NCBI GenBank assembly: GCA_002314775.1
Contig: DCHE01000066.1
Coordinates: forward strand, 1 to 45,053
DNA: 45,053 nucleotides
Direction of reading: 5' to 3'
From: Lachnospiraceae bacterium UBA1760
Lineage (GTDB): Bacteria > Bacillota > Clostridia > Lachnospirales > Lachnospiraceae
Below, piece after piece: positions 1 to 8,949 of this stretch. The position numbers and the translations under genes are program-made. The notes under the pieces were generated by a model. That model searched no databases. It was not told where the DNA came from and saw nothing but the letters and a program-made list of their open reading frames with translations. Each line of letters starts with the position of its first letter. The first letter of the stretch is position 1.

Positions 1-2228
1 TCACCTGGCAAAAGTGCTTCCTCCTTCTCGTTATCCATCTTCACAACCTTCGCAGCAAGGTTATGGAGCACTCCGTCACGCTTTATATGAATCGGTGCAA
101 CAGTGTTAATCAGGTCACCGAACTCCTTTATGTTATATTTTAATCTTCTGTTTCTGAAGTTATATACCTTACCCGGCTCAAGACCGACCGCCTTAAAGCT
201 TCCAAATGGATTGTGCGGAATTGCAAGACCCTGAAGGTACATTCCTATTCCTCCATCCTCATTTGCAACCATCCACTTAAAGGCATTATTTGAAAATGCC
301 GTCCTCTCGCCCTTCTCAATTCTATAGAAATCCCCGTACTGGAAAAGCTCTCTGTGAAGCTTGTAGAATACTATCTGATCCTTCACCGCCTCAAGCTCCT
401 CCTTCTTTAATTCGCAGATATTCAGCTCGTAGCCGAGAACTCCGTAAGCTGCAACTGCAAACCGTGTTTCAAGAGGAGCATTTCTAAGAGTCTGATGATT
501 AGGGCAGGCTGATACGTGACAGCCCATAACTGACTGCGGATAGCCGTAGGAATAGCCGGTCTGAATTGTTGCACGGCTTATGGCATCCGTGTTGTCGCTG
601 GCCCAGATTTGTGACATATAGCAGAGCATTCCAAGGTCGAATCTGCAGCCTCCCGAGGCGCAGCCCTCAAACAGAATTCTAGGATACTTCTCTGTGAGAG
701 TCTTCACTACCTCGTAAAGTCCCATCACATATCTGTGGTATACCTCTCCCTGTCTGTCATATCCAAGCTCACTCGAATATGCATCTGACACAATTCTATT
801 CATATCCCACTTGACGTAGTTTATGTTTGCAGAGGAAAATAGCTTTGACATGGACTGTACAATATACTCTCTTACATCCTTTCTTGTAAGGTCTAAAATC
901 ATCTGATTTCTACCCTCTGAATGATGGTTTTCTGGATGTCTGAGAACCCACTCAGGATGCTTCTTATACAAATCACTCTTTTCATTTATCATCTCCGGCT
1001 CAACCCAGATCCCGAACTGAAGACCAAGGTCATGGATTTTTTCTGAAAGTCCCTTCACACCGTTTGGCAGCTTCTTCCTGTCATATTCCCAGTCTCCGAG
1101 AGAGGTGGTGTCGTCATTTCTTCCCTTGAACCAGCCGTCATCCATGACGAAAAGCTCAATTCCAACCTCCTTCGATGCCTTGGCAAGCTTAAGAAGCTTT
1201 GCCTCATTTATATCAAAATACGCTGCCTCCCAGCTATTTAGAAGGACCGGTCTTAATGCATCCTTCCACTCGCCTCTCACAATATGCCTTCTGACAAAAT
1301 CGTGCATATTTTTGCTGAGTCTTCTAAAGCCAGCTTCTGAGTAGGTCATAACCGCCTCCGGGCTCTCGAAGGCTTCACCCTCACTTATCTTAAAGCTAAA
1401 GCCCTCTGGATTAACTCCTGTCACAAATCTTGAAAAGCCCATTGTAGATGCCTCAAGACAGGAGTAATGGTTTCCGCTGTAGATAAGATTCATGCCGTAG
1501 CAGTCACCGTACTCCTCAGTGGTCCCAGGCCTTGCAACCATCGTAAATGGATTCGCCCTGTTAGAAGAGGTTCCCGTCATCGAGGAGATAACTGATCTGC
1601 CATTTGTAACTATCTCGTGGCTCTCGTTCATCTCCCTGGCCCAGGCCCCGCCGAAGGTTATAAAATCATAGCCCGACTCAGTGAAATCCACCATTGATGA
1701 CATAAGTCTTAAGAGCCTTACCTCCTTCTCCTTATTATTCTTATATTCTGCGCGCTTAGTGATAACATCCTCAGCCTCAAACACATCATAGATGAGGGTG
1801 AGAGTATCACCGTAGCTTCTGTCCAGAAGTGTTATTCTAAGCTCCTTCACATCTTTTCCGTAGGAAGCTGGAAGGCTACGCATTTCGCTCTTTTCGTCTA
1901 GTATTTCCGCAGCATTAAATATAAAATCCGAGGTTCTGCATCCGTCCTCATGACTCACCACGATAAATGGCTCTCTTATATCTCCCTTGCCATAGCCAGA
2001 CATCTCGAGAGGCATCATTTCCAGATTGACCGCAGCATTTTCTTTGTCATAGCTTATGGTATTGCCAAGAGCAAACCTTGTCCTTGTAAAGAGTGTTGCT
2101 GTGTTCTCGCTCGGCTCAACCCTCCTTCCATAGTGAAGGTGTTCCAAATGTCCTGTTTTTGTAATTCCAAGTATATATGAGGTATTCTTCGTGTTTAAGA
2201 AAAATACGTCCTTTATTCTTTTGATCAT
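1..2228 (-). CDS. GH36 alpha-galactosidase, 3' end cut by window
   Basis: Hydrolyses terminal alpha-1,6-galactose from raffinose-type or galactomannan oligosaccharides, probably in the cytoplasm since no signal peptide is seen. The reading frame opens at ATG 2228 after GGAGGATATTTT and stays open to base 1, about 742 codons, so only a short C-terminal piece should be missing (GH36 enzymes of this type are about 730-750 residues). The N-terminal beta-rich domain comes first. The catalytic barrel carries YVKWDMNR (near 798-815; Asp is the family nucleophile), then CASGGCRFD (near 640-665; usual form CxxGGGRFD) and ASDNTDAISR with the family acid/base Asp. It is the last seen gene of the operon tetR-GH2-GPH symporter-GH36. 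The family call is firm; the exact substrate is inferred. Confidence 0.95.
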   Translation of the reverse strand, partial: MIKRIKDVFFLNTKNTSYILGITKTGHLEHLHYGRRVEPSENTATLFTRTRFALGNTISYDKENAAVNLEMMPLEMSGYGKGDIREPFIVVSHEDGCRTSDFIFNAAEILDEKSEMRSLPASYGKDVKELRITLLDRSYGDTLTLIYDVFEAEDVITKRAEYKNNKEKEVRLLRLMSSMVDFTESGYDFITFGGAWAREMNESHEIVTNGRSVISSMTGTSSNRANPFTMVARPGTTEEYGDCYGMNLIYSGNHYSCLEASTMGFSRFVTGVNPEGFSFKISEGEAFESPEAVMTYSEAGFRRLSKNMHDFVRRHIVRGEWKDALRPVLLNSWEAAYFDINEAKLLKLAKASKEVGIELFVMDDGWFKGRNDDTTSLGDWEYDRKKLPNGVKGLSEKIHDLGLQFGIWVEPEMINEKSDLYKKHPEWVLRHPENHHSEGRNQMILDLTRKDVREYIVQSMSKLFSSANINYVKWDMNRIVSDAYSSELGYDRQGEVYHRYVMGLYEVVKTLTEKYPRILFEGCASGGCRFDLGMLCYMSQIWASDNTDAISRATIQTGYSYGYPQSVMGCHVSACPNHQTLRNAPLETRFAVAAYGVLGYELNICELKKEELEAVKDQIVFYKLHRELFQYGDFYRIEKGERTAFSNNAFKWMVANEDGGIGMYLQGLAIPHNPFGSFKAVGLEPGKVYNFRNRRLKYNIKEFGDLINTVAPIHIKRDGVLHNLAAKVVKMDNEKEEALLPG

Positions 2229-2274
2229 AAAATATCCTCCATACTATACGCTTAGCATAACTTAAAATGCTCAC

Positions 2275-2298
2275 AAAGCCCGGCTTATGCCAGGCTTT
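2275..2298 (-). terminator. Intercistronic hairpin between symporter and GH36 gene
   Basis: A 10-bp stem (2275-2284 with 2289-2298, one G-U pair when read on the minus strand) closes on an ATAA loop between the stop of the symporter gene and the ribosome binding site of the alpha-galactosidase gene. Only a short T run follows, so partial termination or mRNA stabilisation within the operon is more likely than a full stop. Confidence 0.45.
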
Positions 2299-2316
2299 AT
2301 GAATTTCTAATATCTC

Positions 2317-3672
2317 TTACTCTTTGGTATTTCTTTCCTTTAATTCCGTGGTAATCTTCTTAAGATAATCCTCGGTCAGCCTGTATTTTCTCATAAAGAA
2401 AATAATAGATGCTACAAGACCAATCATCGGAATTACAGTCATAAGAATGTGGAGTCCTGTGATTGTACCCGCAGTCTGGCTGGTTCCCAAATCCTTATTG
2501 AACTTGATAATATCAAGACCTACACCTGCTAAAAAGCCTGAGATTGCTGAGGCAAGCTTAACCACGAAGGTCTGAAGTGAAAATGTAACTGATTCATTTC
2601 TCTGACCATTCTTCCACTCGCCGTAATCTACTGTGTCAGCGAGGAAGATGGTTGTAAGTACTGTTGCAAGACCAAAGCCGATGAAGATGATAACTGCCAT
2701 GATGCAAAGTGCTACAAGGTTGTAGATTCCAAGTGAGCTCAAAACAAAGAAGCCGACATAACCAAAGATTGTTGTTGAAATTGCGATGAAAAGTATCTTC
2801 TTACAGTCGAACTTCTTTCTGAAGAGCGGAAGTGTCATCATAGATAAAATCTGTGCGCCTCCACCAACTGTTGCAAATACGCTGTAAAGGTTTGCATTTC
2901 CCACCTCAAACTCGAAGAAGTAGGTTGCAAGGGACTGTGTAAGGTAAAGTGAGGCATTGAAAATGATGATGCCCACAACAACAACGAGAGCCTGGTCATT
3001 TGAAACAAGTGCCATAAGCATCTCCTTTATTGAAGCACTCTTCTTTGATTCTGTCTTCTTCTCCTTTACGTTCGCAACTGTGATAAGAATCGCAACTATG
3101 AAGAAGATTGCAACTATGAGCACGTATCTGCTGTAGCCTACTCTCTTGTCAGAGCCACCAAGTGCACCAACCAAAACAGTGGTTAATGCTGCCGCAAGAG
3201 CTGCTCCAACTCCAGCGCAGGAACGTGCGATAACCGAGATATTCTCTCTGTCCTTACCAGACTCTGTGATAGCTGGAATCATTGACCAGTACGGAATATC
3301 CATAATGGTGTAGGTCATGCCCCAGAGCAGGTAGGCAACCGAGATGTAGACCTTAACCTGAGTGTCTGTAAGTCCCGACGGAACTGAGAACATTGCCACC
3401 ATAACTACCGCATTTAATATCGTTCCAATCAATAACCATGGTCTGAATTTGCCCATCTTAGTCTGAGTTTTCTCAACGATAATTCCCATCAGAGGATCAT
3501 TTACCGCATCAAAAATTCTTGCGCAGAGGAATAATATTCCTGTAAATGTTCCGCTCACTCCAACTACTGTGTTGAAGTAAATAAGTATAAAGCCGGATAC
3601 TATTCCGTATATCCAGTCCTTTCCAACAGCACCTACGCCGTAGGAAGCCTTCTCTCTAAAAGATAAATTCAT
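2317..3672 (-). CDS. GPH-family (MelB-like) sugar:cation symporter
   Basis: Membrane carrier of 451 residues that should import a galactoside with a cation. It has about twelve hydrophobic segments and begins with the family-typical KASYGVGAVGKDWIYG, in which the Asp/Gly-rich first helix is followed by NDPLMG and the GKFRPWLL loop, all hallmarks of the glycoside-pentoside-hexuronide group that includes melibiose carrier MelB. No PTS IIA domain is fused at the C-terminus. It starts at ATG 3672 behind a GGGTGG ribosome binding site and lies between the GH2 and GH36 genes, which makes an oligosaccharide containing galactose the likely cargo. The precise sugar and the coupling ion (proton or sodium) cannot be read from sequence. 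Confidence 0.93.
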   Translation of the reverse strand: MNLSFREKASYGVGAVGKDWIYGIVSGFILIYFNTVVGVSGTFTGILFLCARIFDAVNDPLMGIIVEKTQTKMGKFRPWLLIGTILNAVVMVAMFSVPSGLTDTQVKVYISVAYLLWGMTYTIMDIPYWSMIPAITESGKDRENISVIARSCAGVGAALAAALTTVLVGALGGSDKRVGYSRYVLIVAIFFIVAILITVANVKEKKTESKKSASIKEMLMALVSNDQALVVVVGIIIFNASLYLTQSLATYFFEFEVGNANLYSVFATVGGGAQILSMMTLPLFRKKFDCKKILFIAISTTIFGYVGFFVLSSLGIYNLVALCIMAVIIFIGFGLATVLTTIFLADTVDYGEWKNGQRNESVTFSLQTFVVKLASAISGFLAGVGLDIIKFNKDLGTSQTAGTITGLHILMTVIPMIGLVASIIFFMRKYRLTEDYLKKITTELKERNTKE

Positions 3673-3745
3673 ATATAACCACCCTTTCTGTCAATACAGT
3701 CAATTTCTGAATGCTGTCACATGCTATTTTCTGCTGTCCCTTATA

Positions 3746-6286
3746 TTAAATGACATCAAACTGCACAGTCTCAATTGGAATTCCGCCACTGATAAGGCTC
3801 ACCTTCGCTTCGCCCTTTTGTCCCTCAAGAGTCTTAACATAGGTTCCTCCCATGCCACCCTTGAGTGAAATAATTGAAGGTCCGATTATCTCAACTGGTC
3901 CCTCAGCCTTAATTATGACTGGCTCCTGGAAATATGTGCAAAGGTTGTCATTTTCATCTACTGCCGAAATTCTTATCGCTGCCACATCATAGGTATCCTT
4001 ATCGCAAAGCTCTGTGTGATCTACCTTTGCCTTAAGCATTACCTTGTTCGCCGGAGTCTTTGTAACAGATGCAGCAACCTCGCCCTTATATATTGCATCA
4101 AATCTGTAGGTTGTAACAAAGCCGCCCCAGTTTCCTACATATTTTCCGAAGAGGTTGACACCGTCATCATAGGTCATCTTGTAGGCTGTCATAAGCTTCG
4201 CCGCATTGAGCTTGGTCTTTACCGGAAGGTCGTTCATTCCATACCTTGCAAAATCAAGAAGAAGCCCCTTTATCATGTCTGCCTGCTTCTTTGGGAAGCC
4301 CTCCTTCTCTACTAGCTGTTCTCCGATGAAATCATCAATAAGAATTGCTCCGTGAGGAAGGTCCTTAAACTCGGTATCAGAAGCGGTGTATTCCTTTATA
4401 AACTCATCATTCTTGTAAACCTTAACTGAGTCTGCATTTGTAAATGCATACACAGAACCAAGATTTCCAGCCGGATGCTCTCCGATATCCATTGAGGAGC
4501 TTACTGTCAGGGTAACTCTTTTATCAGGGTCCCCCTGGCTCTCGTAAACTGCTGCCGCAAGCTTTGGATTTCTGAACATATCCATAATTCCATGATGGCA
4601 GATTCTGTCTCCTGAGCCGAAATCCTTATGAGTGTTGTAGTCAAACATACACCAGCCGAAGCTTCCTGAGATATCCTTCTCCCTTGCTGCAGCATTTATA
4701 ACCCTTGCATGTCTAAGTGCGTGCTCAAGTCTATGCTCCTCGCAGTCATATACCTTTGTTGGGTACATATGTCCGTTGTATTCTGAAATAAGATATGCCT
4801 TATCCATATCTGATGTAATCTTCTTCTTAGGATCACAGCCCGGATTCTTTCCTGTGTGTGAGAAGTCGTTGTAGGTGTAAACATCCTCCAAAAGATTACT
4901 CTTTGCAAAGTTTCTTACACCACCTGTTGCTCTGTAAGGGTCAAGCTCGTGTGCCACCTGGTTGGTTCTCTCATAAAACTCATCGTCGTCAGGAGATTCA
5001 TTTATTCTGACTCCCCAGAGAATAATTGAGGTGTGATTTCTGTACTGGGTAACCATCTCCCTGACATTCTCGACTGCCTGTTCCTTCCAGGCCTCGTCAC
5101 CAATATGCTGCCAGCCCGGAAACTCTGTAAATACCAGGATTCCTATCTCGTCACATCTGTCCAGAAAGTCATGAGACTGTGGATAGTGGGAGGTTCTGAC
5201 CGCATTTAACGAGAGCTCATTCTTTATTATATCTGCATCCATGACCTGCATTGACTTTGGCATTGCATAGCCAACGTATGGATAACACTGATGCCTGTCG
5301 ATTCCTCTTATCTTATACTTCCTTCCATTCAGATAGAAGCCATCCTTTCTGAACACTGCTGTTCTAAAGCCTGTTCTAACAGCTCTTGAATCGATAAGCT
5401 CATCATCCTTATATATTTCAATTGTAACCCTGTAAAGATTGGGACTCTCTGGTGACCAGAGGTTAACCCTTTTACAATTGATGATTTTCTCAGTTACTGT
5501 ACCTGAGATATTTCCTAAAATTGAAGTTTTCTCAGTTTTCTCTTTTGTATCAGTGCTTTGTGCCTCAGTCTCTGGTGTCTCAGTCTCTGGTGCCTCAGTC
5601 TCTGGTGTCTCAGTTTCTGGCACCTCAGCTTCTGGCATTTCAGCCCTTTGAGCCTCAGCACCTTCTCCTGCCTCCAGCTTATTTAGTCTGATTCGATACT
5701 CGTAATCCTTAAGCTCATCAGGGGTTGCACCAGCCATCTCAAGTCTTACCTTAAGTCTTGAGGACTCCTTTTTTACATCCACCGGCATAACGTAGACATC
5801 GCTCAGATAAACCTTCTCATGCACCTCGATAAATGCCTCTCTGTAGATGCCTCCGTAGGTCATATAGTCAATAACCTTTCCAAACGGCGGAGTGTTTAAG
5901 GCTTCTCTCGAATCCACTGAAAGTGCAATGATGTTATCCTCGCCAAGCTTAAGCTTATCGCTTATCTCTGCCGAAAATGCAGTATATCCTGTACTGTGGG
6001 TAAGAATTTCCTCACCATTTACATAGAGCACTGCCTCATGAGCCGCTCCAAGAAATGTAATCGTAACTGCCTTTCCTTCCCAAGCCTTCTCCCCGAAAAG
6101 GTGATATCGGTAGCCACAAATTTCCTGGTAATCCTCCTCATTTATATATGAAAAAGCAAGCTCCTTATTGTTATGAGGAAGTCTCACCTTCTCCATATTC
6201 GCCTCATCATAGTCATTTCCTGTCATAGCTTTATCAAATTCATGGCTAAATAACCAGCCATTATTAATCATTATCTTTTCTCTCAT
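3746..6286 (-). CDS. GH2 family glycosidase (beta-galactosidase-like) with an acidic repeat insert
   Basis: An 846-residue glycoside hydrolase family 2 enzyme, probably a cytoplasmic beta-galactosidase. The order is N-terminal sugar-binding jelly roll, immunoglobulin-like domain, TIM barrel and C-terminal beta domains. WGVRINESPDD gives the acid/base Glu430 and LISEYNGHMYPTK the nucleophile Glu502, both in family positions. FRKDGFYLNGRKYKIRGIDRH is the usual barrel entry. It starts at ATG 6286 after AAGGAGA, 20 bp downstream of the tetR gene. Around residues 213-250, inside the immunoglobulin-like domain, sits a Pro-Glu-Thr-rich insert made of 5-codon repeats (see repeat 5563-5645). Beta-glucuronidase or another GH2 activity is possible, but the alpha-galactosidase and GPH neighbours favour galactosides. 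Confidence 0.93.
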   Translation of the reverse strand: MREKIMINNGWLFSHEFDKAMTGNDYDEANMEKVRLPHNNKELAFSYINEEDYQEICGYRYHLFGEKAWEGKAVTITFLGAAHEAVLYVNGEEILTHSTGYTAFSAEISDKLKLGEDNIIALSVDSREALNTPPFGKVIDYMTYGGIYREAFIEVHEKVYLSDVYVMPVDVKKESSRLKVRLEMAGATPDELKDYEYRIRLNKLEAGEGAEAQRAEMPEAEVPETETPETEAPETETPETEAQSTDTKEKTEKTSILGNISGTVTEKIINCKRVNLWSPESPNLYRVTIEIYKDDELIDSRAVRTGFRTAVFRKDGFYLNGRKYKIRGIDRHQCYPYVGYAMPKSMQVMDADIIKNELSLNAVRTSHYPQSHDFLDRCDEIGILVFTEFPGWQHIGDEAWKEQAVENVREMVTQYRNHTSIILWGVRINESPDDDEFYERTNQVAHELDPYRATGGVRNFAKSNLLEDVYTYNDFSHTGKNPGCDPKKKITSDMDKAYLISEYNGHMYPTKVYDCEEHRLEHALRHARVINAAAREKDISGSFGWCMFDYNTHKDFGSGDRICHHGIMDMFRNPKLAAAVYESQGDPDKRVTLTVSSSMDIGEHPAGNLGSVYAFTNADSVKVYKNDEFIKEYTASDTEFKDLPHGAILIDDFIGEQLVEKEGFPKKQADMIKGLLLDFARYGMNDLPVKTKLNAAKLMTAYKMTYDDGVNLFGKYVGNWGGFVTTYRFDAIYKGEVAASVTKTPANKVMLKAKVDHTELCDKDTYDVAAIRISAVDENDNLCTYFQEPVIIKAEGPVEIIGPSIISLKGGMGGTYVKTLEGQKGEAKVSLISGGIPIETVQFDVI
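5563..5645 (-). repeat. 15-bp tandem repeats coding a Pro-Glu-Thr insert in the GH2 enzyme
   Basis: About five imperfect copies of a 15-bp unit (plus-strand form close to TCTGGTGTCTCAGTC) are translated on the minus strand as alternating PETET and PETEA units. The insert lies in a surface loop of the immunoglobulin-like domain, so it may be a tolerated repeat expansion. Copy number could vary between strains. Confidence 0.8.
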
Positions 6287-6306
6287 CAGCTTATCTCCTT
6301 TCCCTT

Positions 6307-6864
6307 TTAAACAAGCAATCCTCGAAATACTATATCTACCATCTCAGAAAGAGCATCCATGTACTCAATCTTCTTCTCTGCAAGCTCTCTGCTCGAAAGA
6401 AACTCCTTCATACTTCCCTGAATCATGAGCTTAAACACTGTCTCATTGATGTCTCTAAGCCTTCCCTCCTTCACTGCCATCCTGTAAAGGTTAAGTGTAG
6501 GCTCCCATTCCGTGTCAAGATGTCTCTCAACCTTCTCATAAACCTTAGGAAATTTGTTCTTAAGCTCCATAACCTCGGTAAAATCAATATTCTCGTAGGT
6601 ATCTGGAAATACTATAAGTACCCTCTTTAGCTTCTCAACAATATCAAGGGAGTCGTCTAAGATAACCGCCCTCTCACTGTCCTTGATTCTTCTGAAATAA
6701 TAATCTACAGCCTCTGAAATCAGATCCTCCTTGTTATTAAATTCCTGATATATAGTTTTTTTACTAATCGTGAGCTTTTTTGCCAGATCATCCATGGTAA
6801 ATTTAAGGTTCTTTTTCATTACCTCCTCCATGGTTGCAAGTATAAGTCTCTCTCTAAGCTCCAT
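6307..6864 (-). CDS. TetR/AcrR family regulator of the galactoside operon
   Basis: DNA-binding protein of 185 residues. The N-terminal helix-turn-helix reads LTISKKTIYQEFNNKEDLI, which is typical of TetR regulators, and the remaining helical domain should bind an unknown ligand. It is the first gene of the operon. The frame can be extended to a GTG at 6876, but the GTGGTG there looks like the ribosome binding site, so ATG 6864 is chosen. A promoter (6948-6976) and GGAAACT half-sites (6909-6944) lie just upstream, which suggests autoregulation together with the sugar genes. Control of sugar operons by TetR proteins is less common than by LacI or AraC types. Confidence 0.9.
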   Translation of the reverse strand: MELRERLILATMEEVMKKNLKFTMDDLAKKLTISKKTIYQEFNNKEDLISEAVDYYFRRIKDSERAVILDDSLDIVEKLKRVLIVFPDTYENIDFTEVMELKNKFPKVYEKVERHLDTEWEPTLNLYRMAVKEGRLRDINETVFKLMIQGSMKEFLSSRELAEKKIEYMDALSEMVDIVFRGLLV

Positions 6865-6908
6865 CCTAATCACCACCGTTTCAAAATATGCACCAAGTCT
6901 TTCGCTTC

Positions 6909-6944
6909 GGAAACTCGGAAACTGTTTTTGGTTTTCTAGTTTCC
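6909..6944 (-). promoter_or_regulatory. Candidate TetR operator (GGAAACT half-sites)
   Basis: GGAAACT occurs at 6909-6915 and 6917-6923, and its complement AGTTTCC at 6938-6944, giving an inverted repeat with one extra half-site. It lies from the transcription start region to the leader of the tetR gene, downstream of the -10 box. This is where an autoregulating repressor would block transcription. The link to this TetR protein is inferred from position. Confidence 0.5.
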
Positions 6945-6947
6945 TTT

Positions 6948-6976
6948 ATAATATCATGCATAAGTTATAATTGCAA
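6948..6976 (-). promoter_or_regulatory. Sigma-A-type promoter of the galactoside operon
   Basis: On the minus strand TTGCAA (6971-6976) and TATTAT (6948-6953) are separated by exactly 17 bp, ahead of the tetR gene. Start of transcription would fall near 6941. Confidence 0.6.
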
Positions 6977-6982
6977 TACCAA

Positions 6983-7007
6983 AAAAAAGGTAGCGTCAAC
7001 CTTTTTT
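6983..7007. repeat. Small A/T-armed inverted repeat
   Basis: A 9-bp stem (A-rich arm plus GGT, paired with ACC plus T-rich arm) with a 7-base loop. It is the third of three adjacent hairpins between the yhaN-like gene and the tetR promoter. On either strand it ends in a T run, so it could act as a weak bidirectional terminator. Confidence 0.5.
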
Positions 7008-7010
7008 GAA

Positions 7011-7055
7011 TTTTTGCATTTTGTTATAGGTTTTGCCTATAACAAAATGCAAAAA
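7011..7055. repeat. Perfect 20-bp inverted repeat
   Basis: Arms 7011-7030 and 7036-7055 are exact complements with a 5-base loop TTTTG. The stem is A/T-rich and lies between the terminator of the yhaN-like gene and the promoter of the galactoside operon. It could be a back-up terminator, a protein site or a cruciform; nothing in the sequence decides between these. Confidence 0.8.
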
Positions 7056-7086
7056 AAACTGCTCGGTCGTCAAACCGAGCAGTTTT
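7055..7086 (-). terminator. Rho-independent terminator of the yhaO-yhaN operon
   Basis: A 13-bp perfect stem (7055-7067 with 7074-7086, GC core CTGCTCGG, loop of six bases) begins directly after the stop codon at 7087 and is followed on the minus strand by eight T. The last T bases also belong to the next inverted repeat. Confidence 0.9.
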
Positions 7087-8949
7087 CTATAATTCCTGAT
7101 ATTTATATGGTGTATCAAGAATACCAAGCATATTCTTAATACCCTCCTTCTCAGTGAGAAGGATGTACTGGTCCGCTCCAAGTAGTGGAAGTACCCTTGC
7201 AAAGAATGGTACATGTCTTGGGTCAAGGCCGTCGGCTGTACAGTCAAGCACTACCGGAAGCTTCTCCTTTATGAAGAGGCTGCAGGCCGCAAGCCTAATT
7301 GAAATGTCAATTACATACAGCGTATCCTTCGAGAGAATCTCAATCGGTGTAGTTCTCTCTCCATGGATTATGCAAAGCTTATCATCAACTCTGACAATGC
7401 TTTCATAATCACCATCTGTTAAAATCTTGAGAATCTGAGAGCTCATTCCATAAAGCGGAGCCTCAAAATCCTCCTTGATATCTCTGGATGTTCTCTCGAT
7501 GCAGGCCATGGCAAGCTTGATTGCTGAAAGCTCCTCAGCCATCTCACTCCTCTTTTTAAACACCTGATTAAACTCATAGGTAAGCTTAGCCTTCTCAGAG
7601 CGTCTTTCGATATGTCTTTCAAGCTCAGCCTTAAGCCTTGCTCTCTCTTCCTTATATTCCTTAGCAAAGCCAAGATCAAATTCATTTTCCTCGGAAATCT
7701 CCATCTCCTCGGTAAATTCATCCACAAGCTTTTTAAATTCCTCCTCGGACGGAAGAACATTCTCCTCCTGGCTGAAGTAGCCCTTGGCATAAAAGCCCTC
7801 AATAATAGTTATTACAACAAATACAGCTGTGAACACGATGAACATCTTTCTCACATTATCCTCAAATGGAATAAACTGGACAACCGTTGCTATTACACCA
7901 ATAACAAAAAGTCCTGTAAGGAAGATGACAAATATATTGTCAGAAAGCTTCTTGCGATTTGGATCATCCTCTTCTTCATCCTCCTCGTCGTCCTCTATCT
8001 CTTCCTTCTCTTTATGGTCATCTATAGGCTCAGCCTTCTGCTCTTCATCTGCTTCTGCAGCCTTTGTCTCCTCAGTCTCCTCAGATTCAGCAGCCTTTTT
8101 CTTCTTTTTCTTCTTCTTTTTCTTTTCCTTAACCTCTTCCTCCTCAGCGGAAGTATTCTCTGCTGCCTCAGCAAGCTTACTTAGCTTTTCGTTATACTCA
8201 TCCTCAGTCAGATAGGTTATGGATCCGTCCTCATTTTCAACAAGCTTTCTTGATACCCTCTTTCTCTTTGCAGCCTCAATCTGAAACTCCATATCAAGAT
8301 TTTTTATAGCCTCCTCGGTTGCCTCAATATCTCCATCCACATTCTCGTATGGATCAAGCTGTCTTGAAAGCTCGTCAAGTCTTCTTGTGAGTGGTCTTAC
8401 GTCATTTCTTCTCTTCTCGGCCTTAAGATAATTGATAGCCTTATCCTTTGATATCTCCGAGTCTCCAGTTTCCGAAAGGTTCTTAATAGTCTCATCAATA
8501 TCCTGAAGAAGCTCAATCTTATCAAGCTTTGAAACATCAGACACAAGAATCGAATCCTTGTAGGTGTTAGCAGGTGTCTTAACCAGGGTATTCTGAAGAC
8601 TATGCCTCTCGTTAAGTCTCACATCTCTTCCTGCCTTCACATCAAAAACGGTAGTTTTTCTCGCTCCTGCAAGAAAGCTTCTCTCAACAAGGTAGGACTT
8701 ATCTTCATCCTTTATGTAAGCCTTTCCAGCAAAATCCCTCTTGACTGGCTTAAGCTTTGCATAATTATCCTTGTCATTTGAAATGTTGTTAGGCTTATCA
8801 ATTCCGTAAAACATTCCATAGCAAAATTCCTTGATGGTTGTCTTTCCAGAATTCTCTCCGCCGTAAATAATGTTCACGCCCTCATCAAGCTCAATATCCT
8901 TATTATGAAATTTTCCAAAATCCTTTAATGATAATTTACTCAGATACAT
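7087..8949 (-). CDS. yhaN: YhaN/SbcC-like ATPase with a membrane hairpin and degenerate nucleotide-binding motifs
   Basis: A 620-residue protein of the Rad50/SbcC/YhaN type, expected to work with the phosphoesterase encoded just upstream. The start is ATG 8949 after AGGAGAAAAGT, so it overlaps the upstream gene by 14 bases. Walker A is intact (GGENSGKTT, residues 30-38). The C-terminal half is unusual: the signature region reads ILSKDTLYVI instead of an LSxG form, and the Walker B segment reads VVLDCTADGLD, with Cys where the catalytic Glu is normally found. The middle has a run of ten Lys, a strongly acidic stretch and two hydrophobic segments (IFVIFLTGLFVIGVIATVV and MFIVFTAVFVVITIIEGFYA), as in YhaN, where a membrane hairpin interrupts the coiled coil. 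DNA repair or a membrane-bound nuclease complex is the family role; catalytic competence is doubtful. Confidence 0.8.
   Translation of the reverse strand: MYLSKLSLKDFGKFHNKDIELDEGVNIIYGGENSGKTTIKEFCYGMFYGIDKPNNISNDKDNYAKLKPVKRDFAGKAYIKDEDKSYLVERSFLAGARKTTVFDVKAGRDVRLNERHSLQNTLVKTPANTYKDSILVSDVSKLDKIELLQDIDETIKNLSETGDSEISKDKAINYLKAEKRRNDVRPLTRRLDELSRQLDPYENVDGDIEATEEAIKNLDMEFQIEAAKRKRVSRKLVENEDGSITYLTEDEYNEKLSKLAEAAENTSAEEEEVKEKKKKKKKKKKAAESEETEETKAAEADEEQKAEPIDDHKEKEEIEDDEEDEEEDDPNRKKLSDNIFVIFLTGLFVIGVIATVVQFIPFEDNVRKMFIVFTAVFVVITIIEGFYAKGYFSQEENVLPSEEEFKKLVDEFTEEMEISEENEFDLGFAKEYKEERARLKAELERHIERRSEKAKLTYEFNQVFKKRSEMAEELSAIKLAMACIERTSRDIKEDFEAPLYGMSSQILKILTDGDYESIVRVDDKLCIIHGERTTPIEILSKDTLYVIDISIRLAACSLFIKEKLPVVLDCTADGLDPRHVPFFARVLPLLGADQYILLTEKEGIKNMLGILDTPYKYQEL

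Noticed and set aside
7612..8215. Two overlapping plus-strand frames opposite the yhaN-like gene, rich in Phe/Leu and Ser
   Set aside because: They mirror the poly-Lys and Glu/Asp-rich coding sequence on the other strand and have no ribosome binding sites or family resemblance.
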